Part shown: positions 1 to 9,388 of the stretch, one piece after another | Layout: each line of letters starts with the position of its first letter | Position numbering within the stretch: position 1 is the first letter of the stretch | Assembly: GCF_009372235.1 (NCBI RefSeq) | Contig: NZ_SULL01000016.1 | Location: 124,001-188,000, forward strand | Length of the DNA stretch: 64,000 bases | DNA from: Dickeya oryzae | GTDB lineage: Bacteria; Pseudomonadota; Gammaproteobacteria; Enterobacterales; Enterobacteriaceae | Direction of reading: 5' to 3' | Program-made: the position numbers and the translations under genes | The notes under the pieces: model-generated | What the model saw: only the letters and a program-made list of their open reading frames with translations | Databases searched by the model: none | What the model was told of the DNA's origin: nothing

Positions 1-193
1 CTGTATAGCAGGGTAATGAGAAATGCTTTTGCCTGACGACGGTGTGGTGGTGAAGACGTACATGGCCTAAAGACTGTGGGTGTGGTGCCGTTATGTTTCA
101 ATATGTGTCAGAAAAATGTGGCCCGATGGTGTGGGAACACCTCATGCTTCATTTTTGCTGATGAGTGATGACCGGCGCTGCATAGGACTTCGA

Positions 194-1153
194 ATGACTT
201 CTCCACTTTCTTTCAACCGTTCTGCCACAGGTACGCCAACGCAGAATGTCAGGACCAATAGTGACGCCAGTACGGCGCAAACCAGCACCGAAACCGAGAC
301 ATCCCGCGAGCAGCCATCGTTGACGTCTGTGATGGTGCAATTCAGCGACGAGGTTCGTAAACGTATTGATGCCGCCATGCGGGTCAATATGAACAAGCTC
401 AACAGTGCCGACCAGGACCTGGCGCGCGGGCGTATTGAACAAATCAAACGGCGCATCCAGATGCTGAAGATGATGTTGCTGTCGCTGGCTGGCCAGTCGG
501 TGCCTCCCGGTGTACTACGCGAGCTTCGCCAGTTGGCCGCAGAGCTGGGACAGGCGGCGAAAACACTGAGCGGAGGCAGCGGCGGGGCGGCTACCGGCTC
601 GGCGGGAGGGGAAAATCAGTCTGGCGTGGCAGCAGAAAGCGGTGGTGGTGCATTGTCCACAGCCACAGCCACAGCCACAGCCACAGCCACAGCCACAGCC
701 ACAGCCACAGCCACAGCCACAGCAGCAACCACCACCTCTGCCGCTGGTGACAGTGCCTCTGCTGAATCGCCGACTCTGGGCGCGGGGGAGCGTACTGCGG
801 GCGTGCCATCGACGGCAAAAAGTGGTGAGGGCGACGCGTCTGCACGGGAAGCGAAACAATGGCAGGACGTGGCTGCTGCGTTTATTGAGCGCAGTGCCGG
901 TTCAACGCAGCGGCGGGCAGATGCGAAGTCAATACAGGATGCCGTTCGTGAGCTGAAATCGTTACTCTCGATGGCGAAAAATGCCAGCCGACATGACGAT
1001 GACGAAGCCCAAAAGCAGATTAAGGCGATCAATCGCGCTGTTGCCGATATCGAGAAGACGGTGCAGTCGATGAACATGACGGGAGGGGCGGATATCAGTG
1101 CCGATCTGTCTGTCGGCCCGGCGGGCAATGTCTCGATTGATGTGCAGGTCTGA
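194..1153 (+). CDS. Unrecognised protein with central Thr-Ala repeat
   Basis: I do not recognise a family. The start is set at 194 because an AGGA-type ribosome site lies just upstream; an in-frame ATG at 80 is possible but has no good site. The 319-residue product has a Ser/Thr-rich N-terminus, a predicted helical segment rich in Arg, Lys and Leu (about residues 65-125), a Gly/Ser/Ala linker, about eleven Thr-Ala dipeptides encoded by a hexanucleotide repeat, and a second charged helical segment near the C-terminus. No signal peptide or membrane segment is evident. The layout suggests two coiled or helical modules joined by a flexible low-complexity linker. The function is unknown. Confidence 0.6.
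   Translation: MTSPLSFNRSATGTPTQNVRTNSDASTAQTSTETETSREQPSLTSVMVQFSDEVRKRIDAAMRVNMNKLNSADQDLARGRIEQIKRRIQMLKMMLLSLAGQSVPPGVLRELRQLAAELGQAAKTLSGGSGGAATGSAGGENQSGVAAESGGGALSTATATATATATATATATATATAATTTSAAGDSASAESPTLGAGERTAGVPSTAKSGEGDASAREAKQWQDVAAAFIERSAGSTQRRADAKSIQDAVRELKSLLSMAKNASRHDDDEAQKQIKAINRAVADIEKTVQSMNMTGGADISADLSVGPAGNVSIDVQV
657..723 (+). repeat. Hexanucleotide tandem repeat (CCACAG), about 11 copies
   Basis: A perfect CCACAG repeat of about 67 bp lies inside the unrecognised coding sequence and encodes alternating Thr and Ala. The unit is six bases, so slipped-strand copy changes would alter linker length in two-residue steps without shifting the frame. Confidence 0.95.
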
Positions 1154-1171
1154 GCGTCACACAGCAGCATG

Positions 1172-1207
1172 ATTCGGGGAGTCGGGCCAGTCTCCTTCTC
1201 CCCGAAT
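1172..1207. terminator. Hairpin between convergent genes
   Basis: A 9-bp inverted repeat (ATTCGGGGA / TCCCCGAAT) with an 18-nt loop sits between the convergent unrecognised gene and the first chemoreceptor. Neither side has a T-run, so intrinsic termination is only a possibility. Confidence 0.35.
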
Positions 1208-1235
1208 AGGTGATTAACCGCTGCTGATGCCGTGG

Positions 1236-2861
1236 TTATCGTGACGCTAATGTCAGAGGCAAGGCGACGTTGTCAGGCGATGGGCGTCGGGTCTGGCCAG
1301 CATGACTGACCAGGATGAACACATTCACCAACTGCACCAGATGGCTAGCCTGGGCGTTCAGGCTTTCCGCCGCGCTGGCGGATTGTTCTACCAGCGCGGC
1401 GTTTTGCTGGGTAACCTGGTCGAGCTGGCTGACAGCCTGATGAATCTGGCCGATGCCGGATTCCTGCTCACCGGTGGTGACCCCAATCTCATTAATTAAT
1501 TCAGCAACATGACGCGCCTGAGAGACGATCTCCCCCATCGTGACACCGGCATGGCTGATACGACGAGAGCCGCTTTCTACTTTCTCCATGCTTTCGGTGA
1601 TCAATGCCTTGATTTCCCGGGCGGCGGACGCGGAACGTTGCGCCAGTGAGCGTACTTCTCCGGCTACTACCGCAAAGCCACGGCCTTGCTCACCGGCACG
1701 GGCGGCTTCCACCGCGGCGTTCAGTGCCAGAATATTGGTCTGGAAGGCAATACTGTCGATGACGCTGATGATATCGCCGATTTTTTGTGAGCTGCTGGTG
1801 ATCTCTTGCATGGTGCAAATCACGTCGCTCACCACCTCACTGCCTTTGGTGGCCGTCTGGCTGGCGGTGGTGGCCAGCAGGGCGGCTTCGCGCACGGTTT
1901 CGCCGTTTTGATGAATCGTCTGGCTCATCTGCTCCATCGACGCGGCGGTTTGTTGCAGGCTGGCGGCTTGCTCTTCGGTACGCTGGCTGAGGTCTGCGTT
2001 GCCGATGGCGATTTGTTGCGACCCGCTGGCGATAGACTCGCTGCTCTGGCGTACCTGACTGACGATGTGACTGAGGTTGTCGCGCATGGTATGCATGGCG
2101 GCCAGCAGGCTGTACTGGTCGTTGGCGTGTAACTGCACCTCTACCGCCAGGTTGCCTTGTGCCACCTGTTGGGCAATATGTGAGGCATAGGCTGGCTCAC
2201 CGCCCAGTTGCCCTTTCACCTGACGGGTAATCAGCCAGGCGACCAGTACACCCAACAATGCACTGATGGCGGTGACTATCAACAACAGGCTACCGGCGTC
2301 GCGGGCATCCGCCATGAAATGCTGGGACATCTCGACCGTGTCATTCTTGTGTTCCGTTATCATGGTATCCATCACGTTGAACAGCGTGGACTGCGCGCTC
2401 AATAGCTCACCCAGAATTAACGCGCGGGCCTGTTCTTGCTGGCCGTTCATGCTCAGTTCCATGACTTTTCGTACCGCATTGGAATAAGGCGGACGTGCCT
2501 GATTGAGTTGCGTCAGCAATTCCCGTGACTTTTTCAGCTTCAGTTTTTCATCCAGCAACCTGAGCAGACTGTTATTCCGTTCGATAAGTGTGTCGAGTCG
2601 GCGCTTTTCCTGCGTGAGAAGCGTGGTGTCAGTTTGTATTGCGCTTTCCCGAATAATTCGGGCTGCGGCATTGAAGTTATCTTTAATTTCCTGCATGGCA
2701 ATCAGGTTATTCAGGCGAATATTGGACAGGTAATCCAGATTATTGCCCACATGAATCAACTGGCTGCGCCCGAAAATGGCTACGGTAAAACCGATCAGAA
2801 TGACCAGTATAAAACCGGATCCGAGCATAGTGCCGAGCTTCATATTTTTTAGTATCTGCAT
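1236..2861 (-). CDS. Methyl-accepting chemotaxis protein (MCP 1)
   Basis: This is a transmembrane chemoreceptor that signals to CheA/CheW. At 541 residues it has an N-terminal membrane segment (about 10-30), a periplasmic four-helix-bundle-type sensor region, a second membrane segment (about 190-212), a HAMP region beginning near the conserved LGGEPAYA motif, and the highly conserved cytoplasmic hairpin tip ([19 protein letters not shown]). It is a close paralogue of the two receptors at 3372-7248. Unlike them it ends in LTLASR and lacks the aromatic C-terminal CheR/CheB-tethering pentapeptide, so it may depend on its neighbours for efficient methylation. The ligand cannot be read from the sequence. 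Confidence 0.93.
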   Translation of the reverse strand: MQILKNMKLGTMLGSGFILVILIGFTVAIFGRSQLIHVGNNLDYLSNIRLNNLIAMQEIKDNFNAAARIIRESAIQTDTTLLTQEKRRLDTLIERNNSLLRLLDEKLKLKKSRELLTQLNQARPPYSNAVRKVMELSMNGQQEQARALILGELLSAQSTLFNVMDTMITEHKNDTVEMSQHFMADARDAGSLLLIVTAISALLGVLVAWLITRQVKGQLGGEPAYASHIAQQVAQGNLAVEVQLHANDQYSLLAAMHTMRDNLSHIVSQVRQSSESIASGSQQIAIGNADLSQRTEEQAASLQQTAASMEQMSQTIHQNGETVREAALLATTASQTATKGSEVVSDVICTMQEITSSSQKIGDIISVIDSIAFQTNILALNAAVEAARAGEQGRGFAVVAGEVRSLAQRSASAAREIKALITESMEKVESGSRRISHAGVTMGEIVSQARHVAELINEIGVTTGEQESGIGQIHQAVSQLDQVTQQNAALVEQSASAAESLNAQASHLVQLVNVFILVSHAGQTRRPSPDNVALPLTLASR

Positions 2862-3310
2862 CGTGTGCCTTATTTTATTTTGGTGTTGCCGTCATGCATG
2901 AATATGCATTCCCTGGAGTGAAACAAAAGCGCGTATAGCCGTCATACTTCCGGTGGCAGTCGTGCTGTCCTGCCACATCGAGTGATGTGGGATATCGGTG
3001 GTAAAGACGGTGGATGTAACCTCACCGGCGAAACAACCTGTGCGAATTGATTTCAACTTGTTATCGTTGAGTTGCGAAATGATTTTTTAGTTAATTAACT
3101 TTTTAACAAAATACATCCACTGTTTTAACCAACATGACAGGTGGCGTGCAGGCGAAATAAAGGCAGACCATTGATGGTGCGATAAAAGTTGCATGTGCTG
3201 GCGTGTGTGGCGTTGTTAAAACTGGTGAGGCTGAATATGCCGAGATGGTTGAAAATCTTCCGGCATCCTGAGGTGCAATGGGGAGAGAAAAAGTCGTGAA
3301 TCCGTTTTTC
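2862..3310. other. Intergenic region upstream of MCP 1
   Basis: This AT-rich gap between two tandem receptor genes presumably holds the MCP 1 promoter. I looked for a flagellar sigma-28 promoter (TAAA / GCCGATAA) and found no convincing match. The short ORFs here lack ribosome sites and coding character. Confidence 0.4.
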
Positions 3311-3340
3311 AAAAAAAACCGCCACGGTGACGTGGCGGTT
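3311..3340 (-). terminator. Intrinsic terminator of MCP 2
   Basis: A perfect 10-bp stem (AACCGCCACG / CGTGGCGGTT) with a four-base loop is followed on the minus strand by a run of T. It lies about 30 bp past the MCP 2 stop codon. Confidence 0.9.
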
Positions 3341-3371
3341 GGAGGGGTTACGGTTCGTCGTGTAGTCGGGC

Positions 3372-5071
3372 TTAGAACTGTTCCCAGTCGTGGTTATTGT
3401 TTCTGCTCGCCAGCGCGGGTTTCAGGGCCGGTTTAAGCGCAGCCGGTTTTTTTAACGCCGGTGCAGTCTGCGGCTGACGGCGCGGCGATGGAGACGGCGA
3501 CGGTGTGGCCGAGGCGTGCGCAATGTTAAACACACTCATCAGCTCCACCAGCTTCGCGGCCTGTTCGCTCAGGCTTTCAGCGGCACTGGTCGATTCTTCC
3601 ACCAGCGCGGCGTTTTGCTGGGTGACGCTATCCAGCTGGGTGATGGCCTGGTTGATTTGCGAGATACCGGATTCCTGTTCCTGCGTGGTGACGCCGATTT
3701 CGCTAATCAGGTCGGCCACATGCTGTGCCTGAGTCACAATATCCGTCATGGTTTCACCGGCATGCGACACCAGTTGAGAGCCGCTTTCCACTTTTTCCAT
3801 GCTGGTGGTGATGAGTTCTTTAATTTCGCGGGCAGCAGACGCTGAACGTTGTGCCAGTGAGCGAACTTCCCCAGCGACCACCGCAAAACCGCGCCCTTGT
3901 TCACCAGCGCGGGCCGCTTCTACCGCGGCATTGAGCGCCAGGATGTTGGTCTGGAAGGCGATGCCGTCAATCACGGTAATGATGTCGCCAATCTTACGGG
4001 AACTGGTGCTGATGTCGCCCATGGTGGCGATAACATCGCGTACCACATCGTTGCCTTTGGTCGCCGTCTGGCTGGCCGCGCTGGCAAGCTGGGCGGCTTC
4101 GCGCACGGTGTCGCCATTCTGGCGGATGGTCTGGCTAATCTGTTCCATTGAGGCGGCGGTTTCTTGCACGCTGGCGGCCTGCTCTTCGGTACGGCGGCTC
4201 AGGTCGTTGCTGCCGATGGCGATTTCACTGGAGCCGGTGGAAATTGAGGCGCTGCTGTCGTGTACCTGATGCACGATATCACTCAGTTTGGCACGCATGT
4301 CGCCCATGGCAGCCAGCAGGCTGGTGGTATCCCCGGCTTGCAGTTCGACGTTGATGGCCAGGTTGCCGTTGGCAATCTGACGCGCGATATCAGAGGCATA
4401 CGCCGGCTCGCCACCCAGCATTTTTTTGATACGGCGGGTAATCAACCAGGCAATTGCGATACCCAGTACCGTCGAGATAGCGGTGAGTGCCAGCATCAGG
4501 ATACCGGCGGTGCGTGCCGCTGCGCTGGCACGTCAGCCGACTGACGAGTGTCACTTTTCTGGTAGCTCACCATCGCGTTGATGGCTTTGAAGTAATTATC
4601 CTGCGCTGGTTTCACTTCGTCCATGATGACGGTTTTGGCTTCATCCAGCTTGTTGTTCAGGCTGAGCGCAATGGTTTTTTGCGTGGCAGCTTGGTTGATG
4701 GGCCGTACCTGATTGATTGCATCAAGCAGCGATTTTTCTTTGGGGGTGCTCGCCAGTTCACCTATACGTTTTAATATTTCATTATTTCTGGCCGAGTTTT
4801 GATTGATACGTTGTTTTGCCTGCTCCACCTGGTCATGCGTGGTAAACAGTGTCAGATTGCGTACCGCAATGGCGGTACTGTTCAGGTTATCTTTCAATTC
4901 CTGAACCAGCAGTAATCCTTCCAGTTGGTCGCTGGCCAGGGTATTGATGGTGTTGCCTTGCTGGCGTAATTCAAGCTGCCCATAGCCAGAAACGAAAAAG
5001 CTGATGACCAGCACGATGGCAAAACCTGCGCCCAGCATGGTGGCAAGTTTCATATTCTTCAGAATGCTCAT
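3372..5071 (-). pseudogene. Methyl-accepting chemotaxis protein (MCP 2), frameshifted
   Basis: Two adjacent reading frames together encode one chemoreceptor. The upstream part (5071-4496, 191 aa) has the first membrane segment and most of the sensor domain. The downstream part (4496-3372, 374 aa) has the second membrane segment, HAMP region, signalling tip and a C-terminal DWEQF pentapeptide. Alignment with MCP 1 and MCP 3 shows a single missing base near 4530, in the codon just before a conserved Ala-rich stretch; adding one base restores 566 codons and the same spacing as the paralogues. The upstream stop overlaps the downstream ATG (TGATG), so coupled reinitiation could yield a membrane-anchored signalling domain without a sensor. 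A sequencing error remains possible. Confidence 0.85.
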
Positions 5072-5559
5072 GGTGTATCCCCCGAATGTTGTTTTTAATC
5101 ACGACAAACCGGTGCGTGTTACCCGTCATTCTTCACGTTGCAGCGTTATTTTCTGCCTTGCCGCAATATGAATGATTACGGGCATAAGAAAGAACGAATA
5201 CCAAAATCATCAGGTTATTTGTGATATCGAGGGTTAATCTAATCGATGAGTCTTTGTTATATCTTAGGATGTGAAATAAATTTTATTGATTGTGAATTTA
5301 TTTTTTTAATCTTTATCAATCATGGTGTTACGTTTTAATTTTTAATTTTCTTTGGCGGTGGAAAATAATAATAGTCATGTGCGTTATTTTATATCGGTTG
5401 ACGATATCTATACCTGGGGAAATCATTTTCAAAAAAATGAGTATCGTTGTGGATATACGACAGCGGCTGATAATAGACCCCGTTATTAATCGTGGTGTCA
5501 GGTATTTTTAATCGGGATAGCCCGCCACGTTGCCGTGGCGGTGTCAGGAGAAAAGGTGC
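5072..5559. other. AT-rich intergenic region between MCP 2 and MCP 3
   Basis: No gene is supported here. A hairpin at 5522-5541 (CCGCCACG / CGTGGCGG) just beyond the MCP 3 stop resembles the MCP 2 terminator stem but lacks a T-run. The remainder is AT-rich and presumably carries the MCP 2 promoter, which I cannot define. Confidence 0.4.
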
Positions 5560-7248
5560 TTAGAACTGTTCCCAGTTGCCGTTGCTGCCGGTGTCGTTTG
5601 CCAACGCCAGTCTGGACGGCGCTAACTTATGCGATGACATTCCCGGTTTCTGCAATGAAGGGGGCTGCTGCTGACCAAAGGTATTCTGAGTCGTGAAGAT
5701 ACTCATCAGTTCCACCAGTTTTGCCGCCTGATCACTCAGGCTGTCGGCGGCACTGGCTGACTCTTCCACCAGCGAGGCGTTCTGCTGGGTGACCTGATCG
5801 AGCTGGTTGACCGCATCGTTAATTTGCGAGATGCCGGATTCCTGTTCATGCGTGGTCACACCGATTTCGCCTATCAAATCCGCGACGTGACGCGCCTGCT
5901 TCACCAGCTCGTCGATGGTGGAACCGGCTTCGCTGACCAGTACCGAGCCCACTTCCACTTTTTCAACGCTGGCGGTAATCAGTTCCTTGATCTCTTTGGC
6001 AGCAGAAGCGGAGCGCTGCGCCAGGTTTCTGACTTCACCGGCCACGACGGCAAAGCCGCGGCCTTGTTCACCGGCACGGGCTGCTTCCACTGCTGCGTTG
6101 AGGGCCAGAATATTGGTCTGGAAAGCAATGCCGTCAATGACGCTAATAATGTCGCCAATTTTGTGCGAGCTGTGGGAGATCTCTTCCATGGTACGAACGA
6201 TGTTACTGACGGCCTCGCCGCCTTTGGCGGCAGTTGAGCTGGCGGATTGCGCCAGTGTGGACGCCGTACGCACGGTATCGCCGTTCTGGCGGATGGTCTG
6301 ACTCATCTGCTCCATTGAGGCGGCGGTCTGTTGCAGGCTGGCGGCCTGCTCTTCGGTACGCTGGCTCAGGTCGGTACTGCCGGCGGCAATTTCGCTGGCA
6401 CCGGTGGCGATGGATTCACTGCTCTGGCGCACCTGGGTCACTATCTGCCCCAGCTTCTGCCGCATTTCGTTCATGGCAGCTAACACGCTATTGCTATCGC
6501 CTGAGCGCAGTTCAACCTGAAAAGCCAGATTGCCGTCAGAGATTTTCTGCGCCACCGCAGCGGCATACGCGGGCTCGCCACCCAACTGGCCTTTTACTGT
6601 ACGAGTGATAAGCCAGGCGGTCAGTGCGCCGAGTACGGCGGCGGCCAGCGCCAGCGCCAGCATCACCGAGCCATCGGAACGGGCATCACGCATCGAGCTT
6701 TCGACCACATTCATGGTGACTTTCTTTTGAAAGTCGAGCATGTTGTCCAACGCCTTGAACACGCCGTTTTGGGCGGTTTGCATGTCGTTAAGGATCAGGT
6801 CACGTGCCTGGGTGCGCTGTTCCTGCTGGGCGGACATCCCCAGTGCGACGGCTTTATTAAAGGCTTGCAGATAAGCCGGACGCGCCAGCGTCAATTGGTT
6901 GAGCTGGTCGCGTGTTTCCGGCGTATCCAGCCGTTCGGAAAGTTGTTTGAGCACCTCGGTGTTACGCGCGATCTGCCGGTCTATCTGCTGCTTTTCAGCC
7001 GCGATACGCTCCGGGTCGTTACTGAGTGCGATATTGCGTACCAGACGGGAATTGGTATCGAAGCCGGTTTTGGCTTCCTGAATCAACATCATATTGGTGA
7101 GGGTCGTGGAGGAGAGGTGATCAATGTCATCACCGAGTCCTACCAGTTGGGTTCGGCCGAAGGTCGCGACCAGCAAACCGATTACGATGACCAGGGCGAA
7201 TCCGGCACTCAGCATGGTGCCCAGCTTCATTTTTTTTAGCGCGTTCAT
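5560..7248 (-). CDS. Methyl-accepting chemotaxis protein (MCP 3)
   Basis: This intact chemoreceptor is paralogous to MCP 1 and MCP 2. The start is placed at 7248 because a strong AAGGA site lies about six bases upstream and the sequence then aligns with its paralogues; an in-frame ATG at 7275 would add nine residues. The 562-residue product has an N-terminal membrane helix, a four-helix-bundle-type periplasmic sensor, a second membrane helix (about 205-225), the LGGEPAYA motif at the HAMP region, a methylation-helix region and the conserved [19 protein letters not shown] tip. The C-terminus is NWEQF, matching the CheR/CheB-binding pentapeptide of high-abundance receptors. The ligand is unknown. 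Confidence 0.94.
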   Translation of the reverse strand: MNALKKMKLGTMLSAGFALVIVIGLLVATFGRTQLVGLGDDIDHLSSTTLTNMMLIQEAKTGFDTNSRLVRNIALSNDPERIAAEKQQIDRQIARNTEVLKQLSERLDTPETRDQLNQLTLARPAYLQAFNKAVALGMSAQQEQRTQARDLILNDMQTAQNGVFKALDNMLDFQKKVTMNVVESSMRDARSDGSVMLALALAAAVLGALTAWLITRTVKGQLGGEPAYAAAVAQKISDGNLAFQVELRSGDSNSVLAAMNEMRQKLGQIVTQVRQSSESIATGASEIAAGSTDLSQRTEEQAASLQQTAASMEQMSQTIRQNGDTVRTASTLAQSASSTAAKGGEAVSNIVRTMEEISHSSHKIGDIISVIDGIAFQTNILALNAAVEAARAGEQGRGFAVVAGEVRNLAQRSASAAKEIKELITASVEKVEVGSVLVSEAGSTIDELVKQARHVADLIGEIGVTTHEQESGISQINDAVNQLDQVTQQNASLVEESASAADSLSDQAAKLVELMSIFTTQNTFGQQQPPSLQKPGMSSHKLAPSRLALANDTGSNGNWEQF

Positions 7249-7561
7249 AGATGTCCTTAACGTCGTGTATTCCATGTATTATTTTTACCTCGTCCAGGAG
7301 GTTAAATAGTTCTGAGTGTGTATCATTCAGGTTTATTCTATTTCATATGAGTATTTCTGTGAGCTAGCCGACAATTCTCCTGTTTATTAACTGTATTCTA
7401 TGAATAGATAAGATGATGTTTTATAAGAGCCAGTAACATGGATCGTTGAAATCAGTGAGTAACGTAAAAATAGCCTTAAATAAAATTAGCCATAGCTGTG
7501 CTGGTTAATAAGAGTAAGGAATATAGTTTGATTTGTCGAATGTAAAGTGCGTAAGGCCAAA

Positions 7562-7688
7562 TATACCCAAAATAATTCGAGTTGCAGGAAGGCGGCAAGA
7601 GAGTGAATCCCGATGAGTTTACTCAGGTTAGTGATTCGGGTGAGCGAGCGCAGCCAACACACCTGCAACTTGAAGTATGACGGGTATA
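7562..7688. repeat. ERIC element (127 bp)
   Basis: A 127-bp imperfect palindrome bounded by TATACCC / GGGTATA contains recognisable versions of both ERIC-PCR primer sites (GTGAATCCC...GAG and TTAGTGATTCGGGTGAGCG). Length and structure match the enterobacterial repetitive intergenic consensus. A minus-strand ORF spanning it is an artefact of the repeat. Confidence 0.93.
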
Positions 7689-7689
7689 A

Positions 7690-7721
7690 AACACCACCTG
7701 ATAAGTTCAGATGGTGTTTTT
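7690..7721 (-). terminator. Bidirectional intrinsic terminator after the GntP permease gene
   Basis: A 12-bp stem with one mismatch (AACACCACCTGA / TCAGATGGTGTT) and a five-base loop is flanked by T-runs on both strands. It directly abuts the ERIC element and lies downstream of the permease gene on the minus strand. Confidence 0.85.
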
Positions 7722-7793
7722 GCAATTCTGGTCGTACTTTTACAGTTTTACGTTAAAGAAAGGGAAGAACGCGCAAACAAGAAATGATACCTA

Positions 7794-9167
7794 TCAAATA
7801 ATAAACCACAGCATCTGAATAATGACGAAACCCACCAGACCCATCACCGTGGTCAGTACCGTCCAGGTTTTCAGACCGTCGGCGACCGACAGCCCCAGAT
7901 AGCGGGTGACCACCCAAAAACCGGCGTCATTGACGTGCGACAAGCCCAGCCCACCAAAGCAGGCGGACAGCGTGACCAGCACCAACTGCATGTGACTCAT
8001 GCCACTGACCGCCTGACTCAGTAAGCCACTGGTGGTGATGATGGCGACGGTGGCGGAGCCTTGCGAGGCACGCAGCGCCAGCGAGATGATAAAGGCGGCT
8101 GGAATGATGGGCAGATGGATGGCGGTCAGGGATTCGGCCAGCGCTTTGCCGACGCCGGACTCCACCAGGACCTTACCGAAGGCACCGCCAGCGCCCGCGA
8201 CCATGATCACTGCGGCGGAGGTAGGAATGGCGGCGCTCATCACATCACTGATTTTGTCTTTCGACCAGCCGCGACGCAGTGCCAGAAAATAGGTCGCCAG
8301 CGCCAGCGCAATCAGCAGGGCAACCGCCGGTGTGCCCGCCAGTACCATGGCTTTACGCAGCAGGTTGTCGGCAGGCAGGGTGGCAGCGGCAATGGTGCCC
8401 AGCAGAATAATACCGATAGGGATAACGATCAGGCTGGCTATCAGACCCGCGCCGGGAACCGCTTGATGACCGGGCAATCGGCTGGGTTCCGGTAATGTGC
8501 TGGGTTCCGGTTTGGATAACTGCATCTGTTCCAGCACCTCGATAGACAAGGCATAGTGGCGGCGGTTCATGCTACGAGCGGTAAAGTAGCCGACAATACT
8601 GGCCGGAATCGCGATGGCGATACCAACCATCATCAGCCAGCCGATGTCGGCACCCAGCATGGCACCCGCCGCCGCTGCGCCCGGGTGGGTAGGCAGCGCG
8701 ACATGTACTGCCAGCATCACTCCAGCCATCGGCAGGCCGAATTTTAGCGGCGAAACATGGGCGACTTTACTGAACCCGTAAATAATGGGGACCACGATGA
8801 TAAACCCGACCTCAAAAAACACCGGGATACCCAGAATAAAGGCGGCCATGGTCAGCGCGACCACGGTGTGTTTGGGGCCAAGGCTGCGGGTAAAGCGCTG
8901 TGCCAGCGATTCTGCGCCGTTGGAGGCTTCGATCATGCCGCCCAGCATCGCGCCAAGACCAATGATGATCGTGATAGAGCCCAGTAAACCGCCCATGCCG
9001 CCGGTGATGGCTTTCATGATGTTATCGACCGGAATACCGGTAGCGAGCGCCACCATGAAACTGACAACCAGCAGCGCGACAAAAGGATGAACTTTGGCCT
9101 TGATGACCATCAGCAGCAGAATCAGGACGCCAGCGATGGCGATGGTAAGCAACAGCGCGGTAGACAT
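7794..9167 (-). CDS. ygbN: GntP-family permease (tetronate uptake, YgbN-like)
   Basis: This 457-residue integral membrane protein belongs to the gluconate:H+ symporter (GntP) family. Hydrophobic segments run throughout, with family-like stretches such as PVFFEVGFIIVVPI and LPTHPGAAAAG. It is the last gene of a minus-strand cluster encoding tetronate (four-carbon acid sugar) breakdown, in the same position as ygbN in E. coli, so the likely substrate is a threonate- or erythronate-type acid sugar. A ribosome site (GAGGATAACCT) precedes the ATG. The 221-bp gap from otnI is larger than elsewhere in the cluster, so an extra promoter or a processing site is possible. Substrate specificity is inferred from context. 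Confidence 0.88.
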   Translation of the reverse strand: MSTALLLTIAIAGVLILLLMVIKAKVHPFVALLVVSFMVALATGIPVDNIMKAITGGMGGLLGSITIIIGLGAMLGGMIEASNGAESLAQRFTRSLGPKHTVVALTMAAFILGIPVFFEVGFIIVVPIIYGFSKVAHVSPLKFGLPMAGVMLAVHVALPTHPGAAAAGAMLGADIGWLMMVGIAIAIPASIVGYFTARSMNRRHYALSIEVLEQMQLSKPEPSTLPEPSRLPGHQAVPGAGLIASLIVIPIGIILLGTIAAATLPADNLLRKAMVLAGTPAVALLIALALATYFLALRRGWSKDKISDVMSAAIPTSAAVIMVAGAGGAFGKVLVESGVGKALAESLTAIHLPIIPAAFIISLALRASQGSATVAIITTSGLLSQAVSGMSHMQLVLVTLSACFGGLGLSHVNDAGFWVVTRYLGLSVADGLKTWTVLTTVMGLVGFVIIQMLWFII

Positions 9168-9388
9168 AGGTTATCCTCGCAATGGGGGAAGCGGTTATTT
9201 ATATCGTTATGCGTTATAAATACGGGTGTCCCACGAATTTCTGGCAGCAATATATCTGCGTCATTTTTCGTAAAAAATGCATCGCAAAAATTACTATGCC
9301 GCCATTACTTCTTCAGGAAGCGTATTTTAAAAATTATCCCTGGTGGCAAGGCCACGGTGATAATGAATTCGGTTATTTCATTCGGCTA

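Noticed and set aside
616-1170. Long ORFs antisense to and overlapping the hexanucleotide repeat
   Set aside because: Repeats that lack stops in several frames create spurious open frames. These have no ribosome sites and give implausible low-complexity proteins.
2990-3010. Flagellar sigma-28 promoter upstream of MCP 1
   Set aside because: Only a weak CCGATA-like element was found, without a TAAA -35 element at the right spacing. No convincing match was found upstream of MCP 2 or MCP 3 either.
7486-7725. 79-codon minus-strand ORF over the ERIC element
   Set aside because: It lies across a known non-coding repeat and a terminator and has no ribosome site.
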